A stretch of DNA of 64,000 bases from Leidyana gryllorum EB-2025a (taxonomy: Eukaryota > Apicomplexa). Shown one piece after another: positions 29,971 to 40,357 of this stretch (position 1 is the first letter of the stretch; each line of letters begins with the position of its first letter). A program made the translations under genes and the position numbers. The notes beneath the pieces were generated by a model. It was not told the origin of the DNA. It saw nothing but the letters and a program-made list of their open reading frames with translations, and did not search any database. The stretch spans positions 124,001-188,000 of the forward strand of contig JBLWGC010000224.1 in assembly GCA_048772705.1 (NCBI GenBank), read 5' to 3'.

Positions 29971-31467
29971 CAACGCTGACTGAATCCGCTCTGCCAAGGT
30001 GTTTTCGAATGGCGGAATAGCCCCAGAAGGAAATAGATTGATTGCCTGGTAATAGGGCATCAGCTCCGCCGGTGTGCGAATAGTGGACTCGACTCCGCCC
30101 TCTAACGCGCCGCCTGAGAGCTCTCCATGGTGCCATTTCCGCGCGGCTGCGGAGGTGGGAGCAGAAGCCCCTCCCGAAGCTCTTGGACTGGTATACCAGC
30201 TGTAGCGAATGTTCACTGTGTCACGGCAAGCAATGTCTACCGATAAATCAATCATCATCAGTATTATCTGTTCAAGTGAAGCGTCTCCTACGTACCTGTT
30301 CGACATCGCTTAGCGTAGCGTAATCGAGCTGTCATTGACCAGTTGGTGAAATCGATCCGTTTCAGGCAGCTCTGTGGGTATACAAAAGTTGATGAATCCG
30401 AATGTAAAGCCTGTGATCAACTGACAAACCTCTTCATGGTACGCAAGAATATCCGGTATACACAATAAGCGCTGCCGAACTTGGGCCAGCGTATATGTCT
30501 CCTACAAAGATCAACTCATAGTGTGCAAACGCGTGGGCGTATATGTGTGTGTTTGTGGGCGATAGTGCGGGGGAGGGAGCGTGGAGGAGTGTGTCCAATG
30601 TGTTGTGCGCTGATTTCAATAACTGTGTGGTGAGGGGTGCGACGCCACGGAACCGTGTGTGTCAGTGTGGGTGGGGAGTGTGTGTGACATGACCGAGTCG
30701 CAAAATCGGCAACTTACATCTGGATCGAGTTGGCGTTTGAAGCCGAATGGACATACCCACTGTTCGCGGGTGCAGGACATCAATGTACCAGAGCAAGGGT
30801 ACTGCGTGGTGGGTGGCAAAAGAACCTTGTGTGGCGAGGTGTTGTCCTACCTGTTCATCACAATTGAAGGCAAATATTGCCTTTTGATCTGGACTGTAAT
30901 CTAGCAGAGGTGTTAGCACAACCGTTCGTGTCGGATAGGGCACGGTCTACCTGTAACATCTACTTGGGAGTCACACAACGGTGTATTTTCATCCTCAGAT
31001 TGAAATGGGGGATTGATTTTGGTACAAGTCCTACGGTCGCCGTCATCGGTGAGTGTCAGGCTGAGGCGCCTGCAATAAGACAGAATATCGTGTCTACTGG
31101 AGAGTGCGCGAATGACTGTTGTTTACCAGCCTATTGGGCAATCGGCGTTATAGTTGGGTGCACAGCGTTTGGACCCCCCAGTGTCTGGAACATCTTCCGG
31201 AGGCCAAAGTTCGTCAACTAAGTCCTCGATATCCTGCAACAGGTCTCATTTACTGCCCTTGTGGGTCAGCGCACCTTGGTGCCTTGCGAAACGTTTCTAT
31301 CTGCCAGAAGAGGTTTTTCTGAGGAGCACCCACAGAGACTTACTCTTGGAAGAACGGTGGCTTCTCTGTATCTCGGCTGCGGCCTCCGTTTCGACAATAT
31401 CGCTTTCGGGAATTGTGTCCTCACGGGCGAGGACCACAAGGAAAAGAAGGGCACTGGTCACGCGCAT
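29917..31467 (-). CDS. Secreted protein with two CPW-WPC-type cysteine-rich domains
   Basis: Nine exons join in frame: 31467-31344, 31318-31275, 31233-31127, 31069-30951, 30900-30851, 30801-30718, 30501-30430, 30371-30296 and 30236-29917, giving 331 residues. A signal peptide MRVTSALLFLVVLA starts it. Domain 1 runs from CAPNYNADCPIGW to AIFAFNCDEQYPC. Domain 2 runs from CTREQWVCPFGF to IDFTNWSMTARLRYAKRC with a final Cys. This Cys spacing, CP-x-x-W/F start and aromatic-plus-C end match the CPW-WPC family of alveolates, known from Plasmodium ookinete surface proteins. The C-terminal 100 residues lack cysteines. Domain 2 appears only with the 30372-30429 intron removed, which supports it. The stop overlaps the last syntaxin exon. 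Confidence 0.75.
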
Positions 31468-31491
31468 TAGTGTATAACGCAGACACAGACA

Positions 31492-32835
31492 ATGGCGACA
31501 GCAAGCAATGGAGGGCGACGCCGCGGAAATGAGCGGCGGATCCACTCGACGACTAAGACGTATGAGATGCTGCGCCAAATCGGGAATGGCAGTTTCGGTA
31601 TGGTCTATGAAGCCCGCTGCGTCGAAACAGGCGAAGTGGTGGCTGTTAAGAAGGTTTTGCAGGATCCAAGATACAAGAACCGTGAACTGGACACAATGAA
31701 GCAGCTCTACCATCCTAATGTGGTCAGCCTGAAAGACTACTTCTACACCGAAGCCCCCTCCACAGTTACTGAAGCTACTACAGAACCTCCGCCAATGCAA
31801 CGGTACCTTTCGGTCGTCATGGAGTATATGCCAGAAACGGCGTATAAAGTTCTCAAGAGTTACACTCGGGCCAATCAATCACTGCCCATCATTCTGGTGC
31901 AAGTCTATACCTACCAAATGATCCGTAGTCTTGGGTATTTGCACAGTATGGGAATATGTCATCGCGACATCAAGCCGCAGAACCTCCTCGTTGATCGCGC
32001 CACGCATGTTCTCAAACTATGCGATTTTGGAAGCGCTAAAAGGCTCTTCCCAGGTACGCCCCACCGCTAGTTGAGCCTCTGACAATTCACAATCTCGCAG
32101 GCGAAAGCTCCGTATCCTATATTTGCAGTCGCTTTTACCGCGCACCGGAGCTGATGCTTGGTGCCACTGAGTACACTTGTGCCATTGATATCTGGTCTAT
32201 GGGCTGCGTGATGGGGGAATTCCTCACAGGTCGGCCCTTGTTCTGCGGAGAAACTTCCGTCGACCAGTTGGTGAAAGTGATTCAGTTGTTGGGCGCCCCT
32301 ACCCGAGCTCAGATGCAAGCGATGAATCAACAATACGCCAACTTCCACTTTCCGGACCTCGTACCTCGGGACATCCGTCAAACCATACCCAACCCCGACG
32401 GTCGCATTCCGCAAAGTGCCTATGATCTTCTTACCGCTATGCTCAACTTTGTCCCAAAGGAGAGAATTGAACCTTACGAGGTGAGTCAGTTCGGATGTGC
32501 AATGAGTGTACATGTCAATGTGGATCGTCGTCGTCGTCCATGTCTCGCGTGTTTGTGCGTGTGTATCTGCCTATATACAGTTGATTGTTTTGCAATCTAC
32601 TTTCTTTTCCTTCCAGGCGCTGGCCCATCCGTTTTTCGACCCTCTGCGCGAACCCAACACTGTGCTGCCTGGCGGAGTGGCGATGCCGGAGCTTTTCAAC
32701 TTTAGCGAACACGAGTTGAAGCAAATGTCGCGTGCCACTCGGGCCAAGGTGGTTCCACCATGGGTGATGGTGATCCCACCATCAGGATCTAGTCAGCAGC
32801 CGGGTTCTTCTTCACCCCCCGAACAACGAATGTGA
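31492..32835 (+). CDS. GSK3: Glycogen synthase kinase 3 (GSK3/shaggy), paralogue A
   Basis: Exons 31492-32053, 32101-32480 and 32617-32835 give 386 residues. All kinase landmarks are present: [28 protein letters not shown] (about 157), DFGSAK and the activation-loop [13 protein letters not shown] with the regulatory tyrosine (about 191). The phosphate-binding trio for primed substrates (Arg of NREL, Arg of HRD, Lys of FGSAK) is intact. GSK3 phosphorylates many substrates in the cytosol and nucleus. A ten-residue insert, [10 protein letters not shown], follows YFYTE. The start lies 24 nt from that of the divergent CPW-WPC gene. A paralogue lies at 59881. Confidence 0.95.
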
Positions 32836-33008
32836 CCGATTTCTAGAGACAATAACACAATGATGTCGACAATAAAAGGCATAGTGCCGACGAAGTAGTG
32901 TGGAGGGGTGCGGAGTATGGACAAAACACGAATAGTTGCAGTAAAAAGTTTGTTGCATTGCTAAATTTGAGACTTCTTGCTCTCAAAGCATACCGGGGTG
33001 GCTGGAAA

Positions 33009-34289
33009 ATGGCGTTTCTTCGCATGTTGCACGATGATCATGACCACGGGGAGTTGACAGGCGCCCGCGTGGGCAACGTAGTGGGTGCTGCTATCGCTAT
33101 TGCTGCCGTTACTTTGTTCGGGTTGAAACTACCGAGTCTTATCACAAGATGGGGAGGTTCCAAAGCTTCTCAGAAGACTCGCGCGCTTGTTGAAACGCTT
33201 CTAACCGCCTTTGCGGCTGGAAGTTTCTGGGGTCTTGCCATCATGCACATGCTGTTGGAAGCCGTCACTGCTTTCGCTCAGTTGGAGTGGGGCATTAAAA
33301 TCAGCGTCTCGGGGGGCCACGATCACGATCACGACCACGACCACGACCATCACTTGTTCTCTGCTTATCATGGCTCGGACTCGGACCACGTCCACGACGA
33401 CCACGACCACGACAGCTACAGTTTCTTCAACCCAGCCTACATATTCTGTGTTGGCGGGTATCTACTGATGTTGGCGATCCAGAACGGGGCGGTGGTTCTG
33501 AGTAACAAGAACAAGTTGAAGAAGAAGGGGAGTGAATCAACCAACTCGACAGAGAATGCGGATGCGATCATATCATGTATCGCTTTGACAGTCCACGCCC
33601 TTTTCGAGGGGATTGTGGTCGGTCTCGCAGACTCTCACAGTCTTGTGTGGGTGGCCGCTGTTGCTGTAATGGGGCACAAGTGGGCGGAGTCTTTTGCTCT
33701 CGCTCAATCTATGCGCACCAGACCCTGCGTAAGTATCGTAATCTTGGCTCTCTCTCATTTATTCCTCCTCCCCCAAACAGAGCAATAAATTGAGATTAGC
33801 GTTGCTGATCATTTTCTTCCTCGCTTCACCAATTGGTGTCATTTGTGGGCTGTTCATCTCATCTTTTAATGGTAAGTCGAGAGACCACCGGAAGGCTTCG
33901 TCGCATATGTTTCGTTTGATATTTCAGGAGGAGTGGCTGTAGCATCCATTACTGCAGTGAGTGCCGGCGTTTTAGTGTTTGTTGCCGGTCACTGCACGGA
34001 GGATGTGTTCGGGGGACACTGCCACTCTACTGAGATTGGCGCGGCACCAACGAACGAAGCCGAAGACAGTGATCATTCCAGCCACATGGTGGCTGACTTG
34101 GAGAGTCCACCTCACCGAGATGCCCATACTCACGGACATGGTGCCAGTCATTGCCACGATAAGAGCGGTGGGGATTTCTCTGCTTCCGTTGGGGTCTTCT
34201 GCGGAAGAATGGTGCTCATGGCTGCTGGTGCCGGACTTGTATTGGGCATGATGTGCCTGCACATGATCAGTCCAGGTCATACTCATTGA
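33009..34289 (+). CDS. ZIP-family (SLC39) zinc/iron transporter
   Basis: Exons 33009-33728, 33781-33871 and 33928-34289 give 390 residues with about eight helices. The metal-site helices are TVHALFEGIVVGLAD and MGHKWAESFALAQ, as in the ZIP1-3 group. A cytosolic-type loop holds two His/Asp runs (HDHDHDHDHDHH and HDDHDHD), the classic metal-sensing loop, and a third His-rich segment near 345-365 (HRDAHTHGHGASHCH). It imports zinc or related metals across the plasma membrane or out of a vesicle. The ATG at 33009 was chosen because it directly precedes the conserved part. Confidence 0.88.
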
Positions 34290-34652
34290 TTGAAGTATGG
34301 GGTGCAAGCATCTTTTTCAGTGATCCGGGGCGAGAATCACGGGGTGAATTCCGGGGTGAATTCATAGATTCTCTGCAATTTCGATCAATTTCATCACATT
34401 GTATGTGGGGGAGATCTCAACTGAACTTTTGTCCCTATAAAAGCTTCTTTTGTTAAGCTTTGCAAACAACGCCCGCGACCTCTTCCTACCTACGTAAACC
34501 AGCACCGCACGCACGCACACACTTTGATCACTTCAATAGATAAGTTCGACGTTACCCTCAGTCACAGGACTTCCCCTTTGCCCATAGTTAATGACTGATC
34601 GAGTGACCGAGTGACTGACTAAGCGGGTGACAGATCGATACATAGATAGAGT
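34290..34652. other. Convergent intergenic region with a 12-bp tandem duplication
   Basis: This 363-bp stretch lies between two gene ends. The unit cggggtgaattc occurs twice back to back at 34340-34363. I see no coding frame or RNA gene. Confidence 0.5.
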
Positions 34653-35675
34653 TCATTGCAGACTGTGATTACTATTGAGCTCAAAGGTTTGGCTATCGCC
34701 CATGGGGTGTTCAACACTAAATTGACCGCCAGTGAATTGCTGCTGATTGTCGTCTCTTCGCGGTTCTTCGCCAGACAGAGGACGAGCGTCGGGTTGCAGT
34801 GCATCAGCCAAGAGGCCGCCAGCACTCGGTTCCGGCTGGGCGGAGGCGGCGGCATCGGACTCCGGCTGCAAAGCCCCAGTTGCAGCATTCCGGACCCAAT
34901 TGACGAGGTCTGGGAGCTGGGGAACGGCGGCTTGACGCCGACGGTCTCTCAATACTTCCTTGAGCAACCGATTCTGGTCATAGCCAATCACAGATTTACT
35001 GATCGGCTTTCTGTCTATAGGCATCCACATCCCTTCCGTTTGGGTCGAAGCGTCGAATAATAACGATTTAGATTTCTCTTCCACAACTTTAGCTGCCCGC
35101 TGACGCTCGCGCTCGTGGGCTGCCGCCTATTGGGTGTCGCTGGTGCAGCTGCGTCGCTTTTGGTCCTTCTCACCTGCGCCTCCTCCTCCAGCTGGCGTTC
35201 GGCACTTCTCAGCTTCCGTCGCAATATATTGATCTCTTCTTCCGCGGGCGTTCGGCCTTGGAGCAACTTCTCCAGCTCAAAGATGTGCTCGCTTTGTAGT
35301 TCGAGTTTGCGTTCGAGCTCGTGTGCTTGACTTTGAGCGCGATTCAGACTTCGTCTCAAATTAACTATCTGCCGCCCAAATCAGTAGGAAACGGGCCCCC
35401 ATCCTTACTTGTAAGCCCGCATCCACACACGTTTCGTGTACCTCGCGCTCAATAGTGTCGAGGACATCTGATACTTCGCCAGGCTGATTGGCAGGCAGCG
35501 GCGCGAGCTCAGCAGCTTCGCGTAAATTGCTCAAACTGGAGTGTAAAGCACTTCGAAAGTCGAGAAGTAAGTCTAACAATTCATCATTCGGGGGCAGGGA
35601 ACGCAGGGAAGACGACGACGACTCGTCACCCCCTCCAGAAGAAGAGGCGGGAGAAGGAGCGTCCAGCTTCTTCAT
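34653..35675 (-). CDS. Coiled-coil protein with a TQT (LC8-type) motif, unknown function
   Basis: Exons 35675-35409, 35368-35174 and 35126-34653 give 311 residues. A Ser/Gly-rich start is followed by helix (DELLDLLLDFRSALHSSLSN) and a coiled coil at about 92-175 (AHELERKLELQSEHIFELEKLL onward). FDASTQTEG at about 178-186 fits the TQT motif bound by dynein light chain LC8; that partner is my inference. The tail is Ala/Pro/Gln-rich. Its ATG overlaps the ARV1 stop (ATGA, 35672-35675), and a CTGCAG acceptor-like site lies 18 nt upstream, inside ARV1. Function unknown. Confidence 0.62.
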
Positions 35676-36544
35676 GATACCACGGCCGCCAGGCTGCAGG
35701 GGTATGGGGCGTATGTGGAATGGGATATTGTGTATTGGACTAAGAAGCGGCAGACAAGGGCACACAAAAGTATGATCCAGGCCGAAGGCTTGTGAGCAAG
35801 GAATATGCTGATCACAGTGAAGCAAGCTGAAGTGGTAAAAGCGCTCAATATGAGGTGTAATCCCGCGGTCACATCCCAGATCAGCATCAACAGAGGGCTA
35901 ACTTTGCCGAACTGCACATGTATTACAGCCGAAACCAATGCCCAATAGCCCAACCCAGTGTGGTGCTTCAAGAAGAACGTTCGCGCAATCCAGGCTCCCA
36001 GGCAAATCACGCCCATCACCAAAAGTGACTCCACCAAACAGGCAGTCAGAATCGCCAGGTACGCCATAGCCGACTCCAAATGGGGAGAACGATGTGAAAC
36101 CATCGCCGGAGCAAACTCTGACGACAGACTCGTGAAAGCCACCTTCGCAAAAAGCGACTCTAGCCAGTACAGCGGACGCCCCCCGGAACTGCTCGTCAGA
36201 GCCCACTGACTTGAACCTTCCAACAACCTCCATTTCGTATAGACGTCGCAACACATCACCACTAAGAAAGCCCGAATCATTTCGTACCGGTCCGGCCCAA
36301 CAATTGGACTGCTCCTTTGCCCTCCTCGGTAACACAAATCGGGACTTCTGTAGTTAAACATTAAGTGTCGATATACCTCCTCTCTCAACAGTATCGTCTC
36401 AATCAGGATATTCGCCCGGTCGAACTCTATGTATTTGTCAGCGACTTTCTTGCAACTTGGGCAGTTATGCAGTCGAATGTTCCCATCACCGAAGTCGCGA
36501 TAAATGTAGTCCACTTTGGCTCCACAGTGAACACAGACCACCAT
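35672..36544 (-). CDS. ARV1: ARV1-like ER lipid-homeostasis protein
   Basis: The 290-residue single-exon protein opens with the ARV1 homology domain: a zinc ribbon CVHCG then CPSC, and the hallmark ADKYIEFD followed by ILIETILLREEVYRHLMFN. Four to six hydrophobic segments follow. ARV1 proteins sit in the ER and support sterol and GPI-anchor intermediate transport. The ATG at 36544 directly precedes the zinc ribbon. It lies 18 nt after the stop of the upstream gene, whose TAG can itself serve as an acceptor AG, and overlaps the next gene by 4 nt. It is the third member of a tight four-gene minus-strand row. Confidence 0.88.
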   Translation of the reverse strand: MVVCVHCGAKVDYIYRDFGDGNIRLHNCPSCKKVADKYIEFDRANILIETILLREEVYRHLMFNYRSPDLCYRGGQRSSPIVGPDRYEMIRAFLVVMCCDVYTKWRLLEGSSQWALTSSSGGRPLYWLESLFAKVAFTSLSSEFAPAMVSHRSPHLESAMAYLAILTACLVESLLVMGVICLGAWIARTFFLKHHTGLGYWALVSAVIHVQFGKVSPLLMLIWDVTAGLHLILSAFTTSACFTVISIFLAHKPSAWIILLCALVCRFLVQYTISHSTYAPYPCSLAAVVS

Positions 36545-36562
36545 TATCAAAAATGTCAACGT

Positions 36563-37247
36563 CTATTGGTTATTTTCAGAGTTCTGTGGGGGTCTCCAAT
36601 AGATCTGAGCTGGTAGATTCCCCAAAGAACTGTCCCGCAGAGGCGCAGCCCATCGCCCAGTCATCCATGCGCCGCTGGCTCGCCCCACCAGATTCCCACC
36701 ATATGCCAGGAACGGCAGGGGGATAAACTGTCCCTTGACATCGTAGTGCCGGAATGAGTACCTGCAGATTAGAATAAAGCACACACGTTCGTGTTGCCCC
36801 CAAATACGGCGTGCTAGACCTACCAAGTCATCAATGGCGCAGCGATCGTTCCCAGAAGACCAGTTGCACGAGACACCATCTGCAAACGTGCGGGTGAGCA
36901 CTACGCGGCGGGTAGGCAACCTACCAAACGGTGAACGTGCGTTTGTCTGGTCCGGACAATGTCCAGAAGACGTTCTTGCTCCACACCATGGGCCGCAGCT
37001 CCTTCATAGCTCCGCTCCAAAATGTCGCGCAGCTCCTTGCGACCGTTTTTGACATAGTTACGACGCCATAGGGGAAATACAGCTGGTGGGCGAGGTCACA
37101 GATCACTCATTCAGGTCTAGTCGACTTACTGGCCAATCCTATCTTTTCGGCCACGGTGAGCTTCCGCTTGCCAGTGGTGAGCTTGTGCTCAACGATGGTC
37201 ACGTCCGAGGGCACGATGATAGCTCCACTTCCGCTCTTCCACCCCAT
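36563..37247 (-). CDS. Unknown 176-residue protein, possibly membrane-associated
   Basis: Exons 37247-37130, 37082-36925, 36879-36824 and 36761-36563 join in frame. A basic N-terminal half (VFPLWRRNYVKNGRKELRDI) is followed by a short hydrophobic stretch MVSRATGLLGTIAAPLMTW and a Gly-rich segment near LAYGGNLVGRASGAWMTG. I do not recognise a family. An organellar membrane protein is conceivable. It starts 12 nt after the stop of the preceding minus-strand gene, with CAAG one base before its ATG. Confidence 0.55.
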
Positions 37248-37259
37248 ACTTGAAATCGT

Positions 37260-38282
37260 TCAAATTTTGCTAGTTGGTGAATCGGGAAAGTGCTTGATTA
37301 AGTGAGTGACCTCCTTTCTCCAATCAGTGGGCGGTCTGTGATGTCTGTGCTGGTCACAATTGCGGTCACAACGAGATGCTGAAGCCAGGGCGGGGAACCG
37401 GAAGCGGAGTGCTTCGTCTACATGGCCTCGGAACTGATTATCTGGGTCTGGATTAAGTGCTGCGACTCTGTTGGGTGGTGGTGGAGGCTCTAGGGGGTTT
37501 GTGGTTTTGTCCTGGCATCGCTGTTGTGCAGCTTTCATGCGTTTTCTATGCTTCTCTTGTCGGTGCTGTCGGATAATGTCGTCTATGTCCGGTGGTGGAT
37601 CTCTTGCTGTGATTTTGGGCGGTTTGGAGTAAAATAGCTCCTGGCCGGGGTCTGGACATCGGACGAGTACTGACTTGGTATCCTGGTCCCACATGAGCAA
37701 GGGATTGGTCGAAGGGTGGTCGGTGATGAGGAGTTGCAGCCAAGCTGGGAGTGAGGCTTTGCGTGGATACAGTTTGGCTACGTCGACCCAGGACTTGACG
37801 GTGAGGAGGAAGACTTCCTTTTCCAGTACGCCACGACAACTACAGTAGTCTGTGAGGGCTTCGAGAACATTGAGCAGCATTTGAGGTAGGGACATTGTCT
37901 GACATTCGGAGTCTTTGTCTGGGCGGCGTGCCAGACGGCTGATACGAGTACAGGCTTCGTCATAGTCTATATATCCGCGGTTTTTGATGTCGAGCCACCT
38001 GTACAGATGGACAATTCTAATCCACTTTCTACGCTCGATTTCCAGGAGACGTTTCTGCTTGGCGTCCAGTCTGAGGTCAGTGAGTAATGACAATGCAGAG
38101 TCGAGGTCTGCGAGGCCCTCTGCGCCCTTTGAGAGTGTTCGTTCGGGTGTAGCGTAGGTAGGATCACATGGGTGTGGGTCAAAGTTTGGGCGTGCTGGGG
38201 CTAATGGGGGTGTGGGCAGACATCGTTCTGGTGCTTCGCCATTGTAGATGGACGGTTTTGGTTTCGGAAGGCCTATGTCCAT
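37260..38282 (-). CDS. Unknown 340-residue protein with a degenerate EF-hand-like loop
   Basis: A single exon starts at the ATG at 38282; 13 more codons lie upstream without an ATG. A helical region near 100-120 is followed by the loop DIKNRGYIDYDE. It has the spacing of an EF-hand (D1, G6, I8, E12) but basic residues at positions 3 and 5, so calcium binding is doubtful. The tail is Pro/Arg/His-rich. No family is recognised. It heads a row of four minus-strand genes, and its start lies 64 nt from that of the divergent CDC50 gene. Confidence 0.6.
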   Translation of the reverse strand: MDIGLPKPKPSIYNGEAPERCLPTPPLAPARPNFDPHPCDPTYATPERTLSKGAEGLADLDSALSLLTDLRLDAKQKRLLEIERRKWIRIVHLYRWLDIKNRGYIDYDEACTRISRLARRPDKDSECQTMSLPQMLLNVLEALTDYCSCRGVLEKEVFLLTVKSWVDVAKLYPRKASLPAWLQLLITDHPSTNPLLMWDQDTKSVLVRCPDPGQELFYSKPPKITARDPPPDIDDIIRQHRQEKHRKRMKAAQQRCQDKTTNPLEPPPPPNRVAALNPDPDNQFRGHVDEALRFRFPALASASRCDRNCDQHRHHRPPTDWRKEVTHLIKHFPDSPTSKI

Positions 38283-38346
38283 GAGGACAGCCGCCAGCAC
38301 CTTTGGATGAAGGTGCTGCACCAGACTTTATTGTTTTGTAAGGTGT

Positions 38347-39760
38347 ATGTTGACCCCGCATGGAGATGAGGAAACGGCAAGATTGCGGCGACGTCGAGGT
38401 GACGTTGCGAGTTTTAAGCTGTTGGCTGGGCTGGATGAGACTAAACTGGCCATTAGCAAGAAGGAAGTCGAGCGTTTCGGGTTGCGGAAAGTACGACGAC
38501 GAGTGTATCGGTTTCGTCAACAGGAGTTCAGCCACTTTATGCGGCTGAGCAGTAGTTTCCGACGGTATAATGGAGTGAAGCTTCTGGCTACATATGGTCT
38601 GATACTGTTGTTGTTGGGTATAATGGTGATCAGCTTCACTGACACCTTTATTCTAACAGTGCCATATGGCGACAAAACTGAGACGGTTGATTTCCAAGTG
38701 ACACGGGACGTAGACGGGCCCTTCTTTGTGTACGCATACATAGAGAACTTCCGAGTAAACCATCGACGGTGGATGGAGTCTCGACCTCACTATTACGGTG
38801 ATGACGCCTGCGGCGTTTATGACTCTGTGGATGCCGCTCTATATTTGCGGCCTGCCGATTCCATTCCAGAATTAGTCAACTTCGTGAGATCCATTCACCA
38901 AACTTATTCTACGTTCAATCAGCCCTCTCTCTGCTGCAGTCACGGACGGATCCCCTTATTCCATGTGGTCTGACATCTCTGACGTACTTCAATGACGCCG
39001 TTACTCTGAATGAGCTGGAGATCTGTACAGGCTATCCGGTTGTCCCAGGGGCGCAACCGACCTGCGTGGGACGCTCTCTGACCATCAGCGAAACGCAGAA
39101 CGCTCCCAAAGAGCTCTTTAGCATTTACGCAAAGCAACCCCGAGCACACCTCCGCCCCTATCAATGGCTTAATCCGCTATCGGTTACTCGATTTCAAGGC
39201 TGGCAGTACTCTTCGTTCGCCAGTACCTTCCCCCTTCTCCTCGGGCGGTTGCGCGATTACACCCTCCCAAGAGGCTATCTGCGATTGAACATAACACAGA
39301 ATCGTGAGTCGAGTTCGCGTGTGTCTTTCTGTCTGTTGGACACATATTTATCACAATTACCCCCGACAGTGTGGCCCAGTGACGCATACGACTCGCGCAA
39401 GTCGATAGCCATAATGAGCATCGGATGGATGGGCTCGTCTCAAACGTTTCTGGGATTGGTGGCCATCAATTGGGGCATAGCTATGATGGTAGTATCTTTG
39501 GTATTCCTGTGGGGAGTTCGCCGAAACACCGTCTTCGCCTCGTCGAGTCGTAAGTCTGACTTTCCTCACCTTTTCGGCTCATCAGTCTTTCCCGGAGCAC
39601 AGTGGTGGGTCTCTCCCCAGAGGAGCTGCGGGAACAATGGATATCACACACACGAGAATGGCTGGCTCGGCAGTCACACCATCACAATGTTCTCATTCCG
39701 CTCGGCCCCCCAGGCATAGGGCCGACGCCAGGAACTGTGCCGAGTGTGGGACACCGATAG
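38347..39760 (+). CDS. CDC50: CDC50/LEM3 (TMEM30) family, P4-ATPase flippase beta subunit
   Basis: Exons 38347-38883, 38940-39303, 39370-39549 and 39603-39760 give 412 residues. Two membrane helices (about 77-98 and 345-370) flank a large lumenal domain. Family marks are GPFFVYAYIENFRVNHRRW, the spliced junction PCGLTSLTYFND, and GHKS-like SRKSIAIMSIGWMGSSQTFLG before the second helix. CDC50 proteins escort P4-ATPases from the ER and are needed for phospholipid flipping. The PCGL motif appears only after removing the 38884-38939 intron. The last acceptor is a second AG (39602), chosen because it gives the better tail, LSPEELREQW. Confidence 0.85.
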
Positions 39761-39889
39761 AGGGGGAAAGGGAGGCAGGCGACAGGGATAGGTGCGTGCA
39801 GGTGCAGTCCCCAGCCCCCTAATACACAGTAGACAGCCCCTCCAATAACTAACTTTTCAAGTCGGGAATGAGCATTTGACGCTGGCCTG

Positions 39890-40357
39890 ATGGCATCGCC
39901 ACTCGTGGTATTACCAGCAACTTTGACGGTGGATTGCTCGGTTGGCGAACGTGGTGGAGAGGCCCGAGTAGAGTTGTTGAACGATACATTCACGGATCAA
40001 ATCGCTTACATTGTCAAGACAACTGATCACACATTTTCCATTCAATCTCCGAAAGGTCTGTTGTTACCAATGGGAAGTGCGCAAGTTCAGGTTCAGTACA
40101 CAGCATCAGAGCCTACGGTCACTGAATCGGCTGCGCTAACAATAATCTTCACCAATCAGTCAAGGTCCTATTGTAAACAAGTCATTGTTCCCATACGAAT
40201 GCAGTGGCACGAGAGACAGCAGAAGCGCTCTCCAAGTGCGAAATCACCAAAGGCCCGATATCTTGGCTCCCACAGAGTTGAGCAAGAGAAGCTGGCGTTG
40301 ATCACATGGGCGACTCCCGCCCTCTCGCGATCTCAGATCAGGGGGGACTCCTCCTGA
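39890..40357 (+). CDS. MSP-domain protein (VAP-like), no membrane anchor
   Basis: The 155-residue protein is little more than one major-sperm-protein fold: a start LVVLPATLTVDCS, then RVELLNDTFTDQIAYIVKTT, the hallmark FSIQSPKGLLLPMGSAQVQVQY and a closing strand. The tail is basic and lacks a transmembrane segment. In VAP proteins this domain binds FFAT motifs of contact-site partners. It is the first of six MSP-type genes in the next 18 kb. A further exon with an anchor cannot be excluded. Confidence 0.72.
   Translation: MASPLVVLPATLTVDCSVGERGGEARVELLNDTFTDQIAYIVKTTDHTFSIQSPKGLLLPMGSAQVQVQYTASEPTVTESAALTIIFTNQSRSYCKQVIVPIRMQWHERQQKRSPSAKSPKARYLGSHRVEQEKLALITWATPALSRSQIRGDSS

Noticed and set aside
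31297-31878. A 193-codon minus-strand frame over the GSK3 start
   Set aside because: Only its last part (from the ATG at 31467) is real, as exon 1 of the CPW-WPC gene; the rest is antisense to GSK3.
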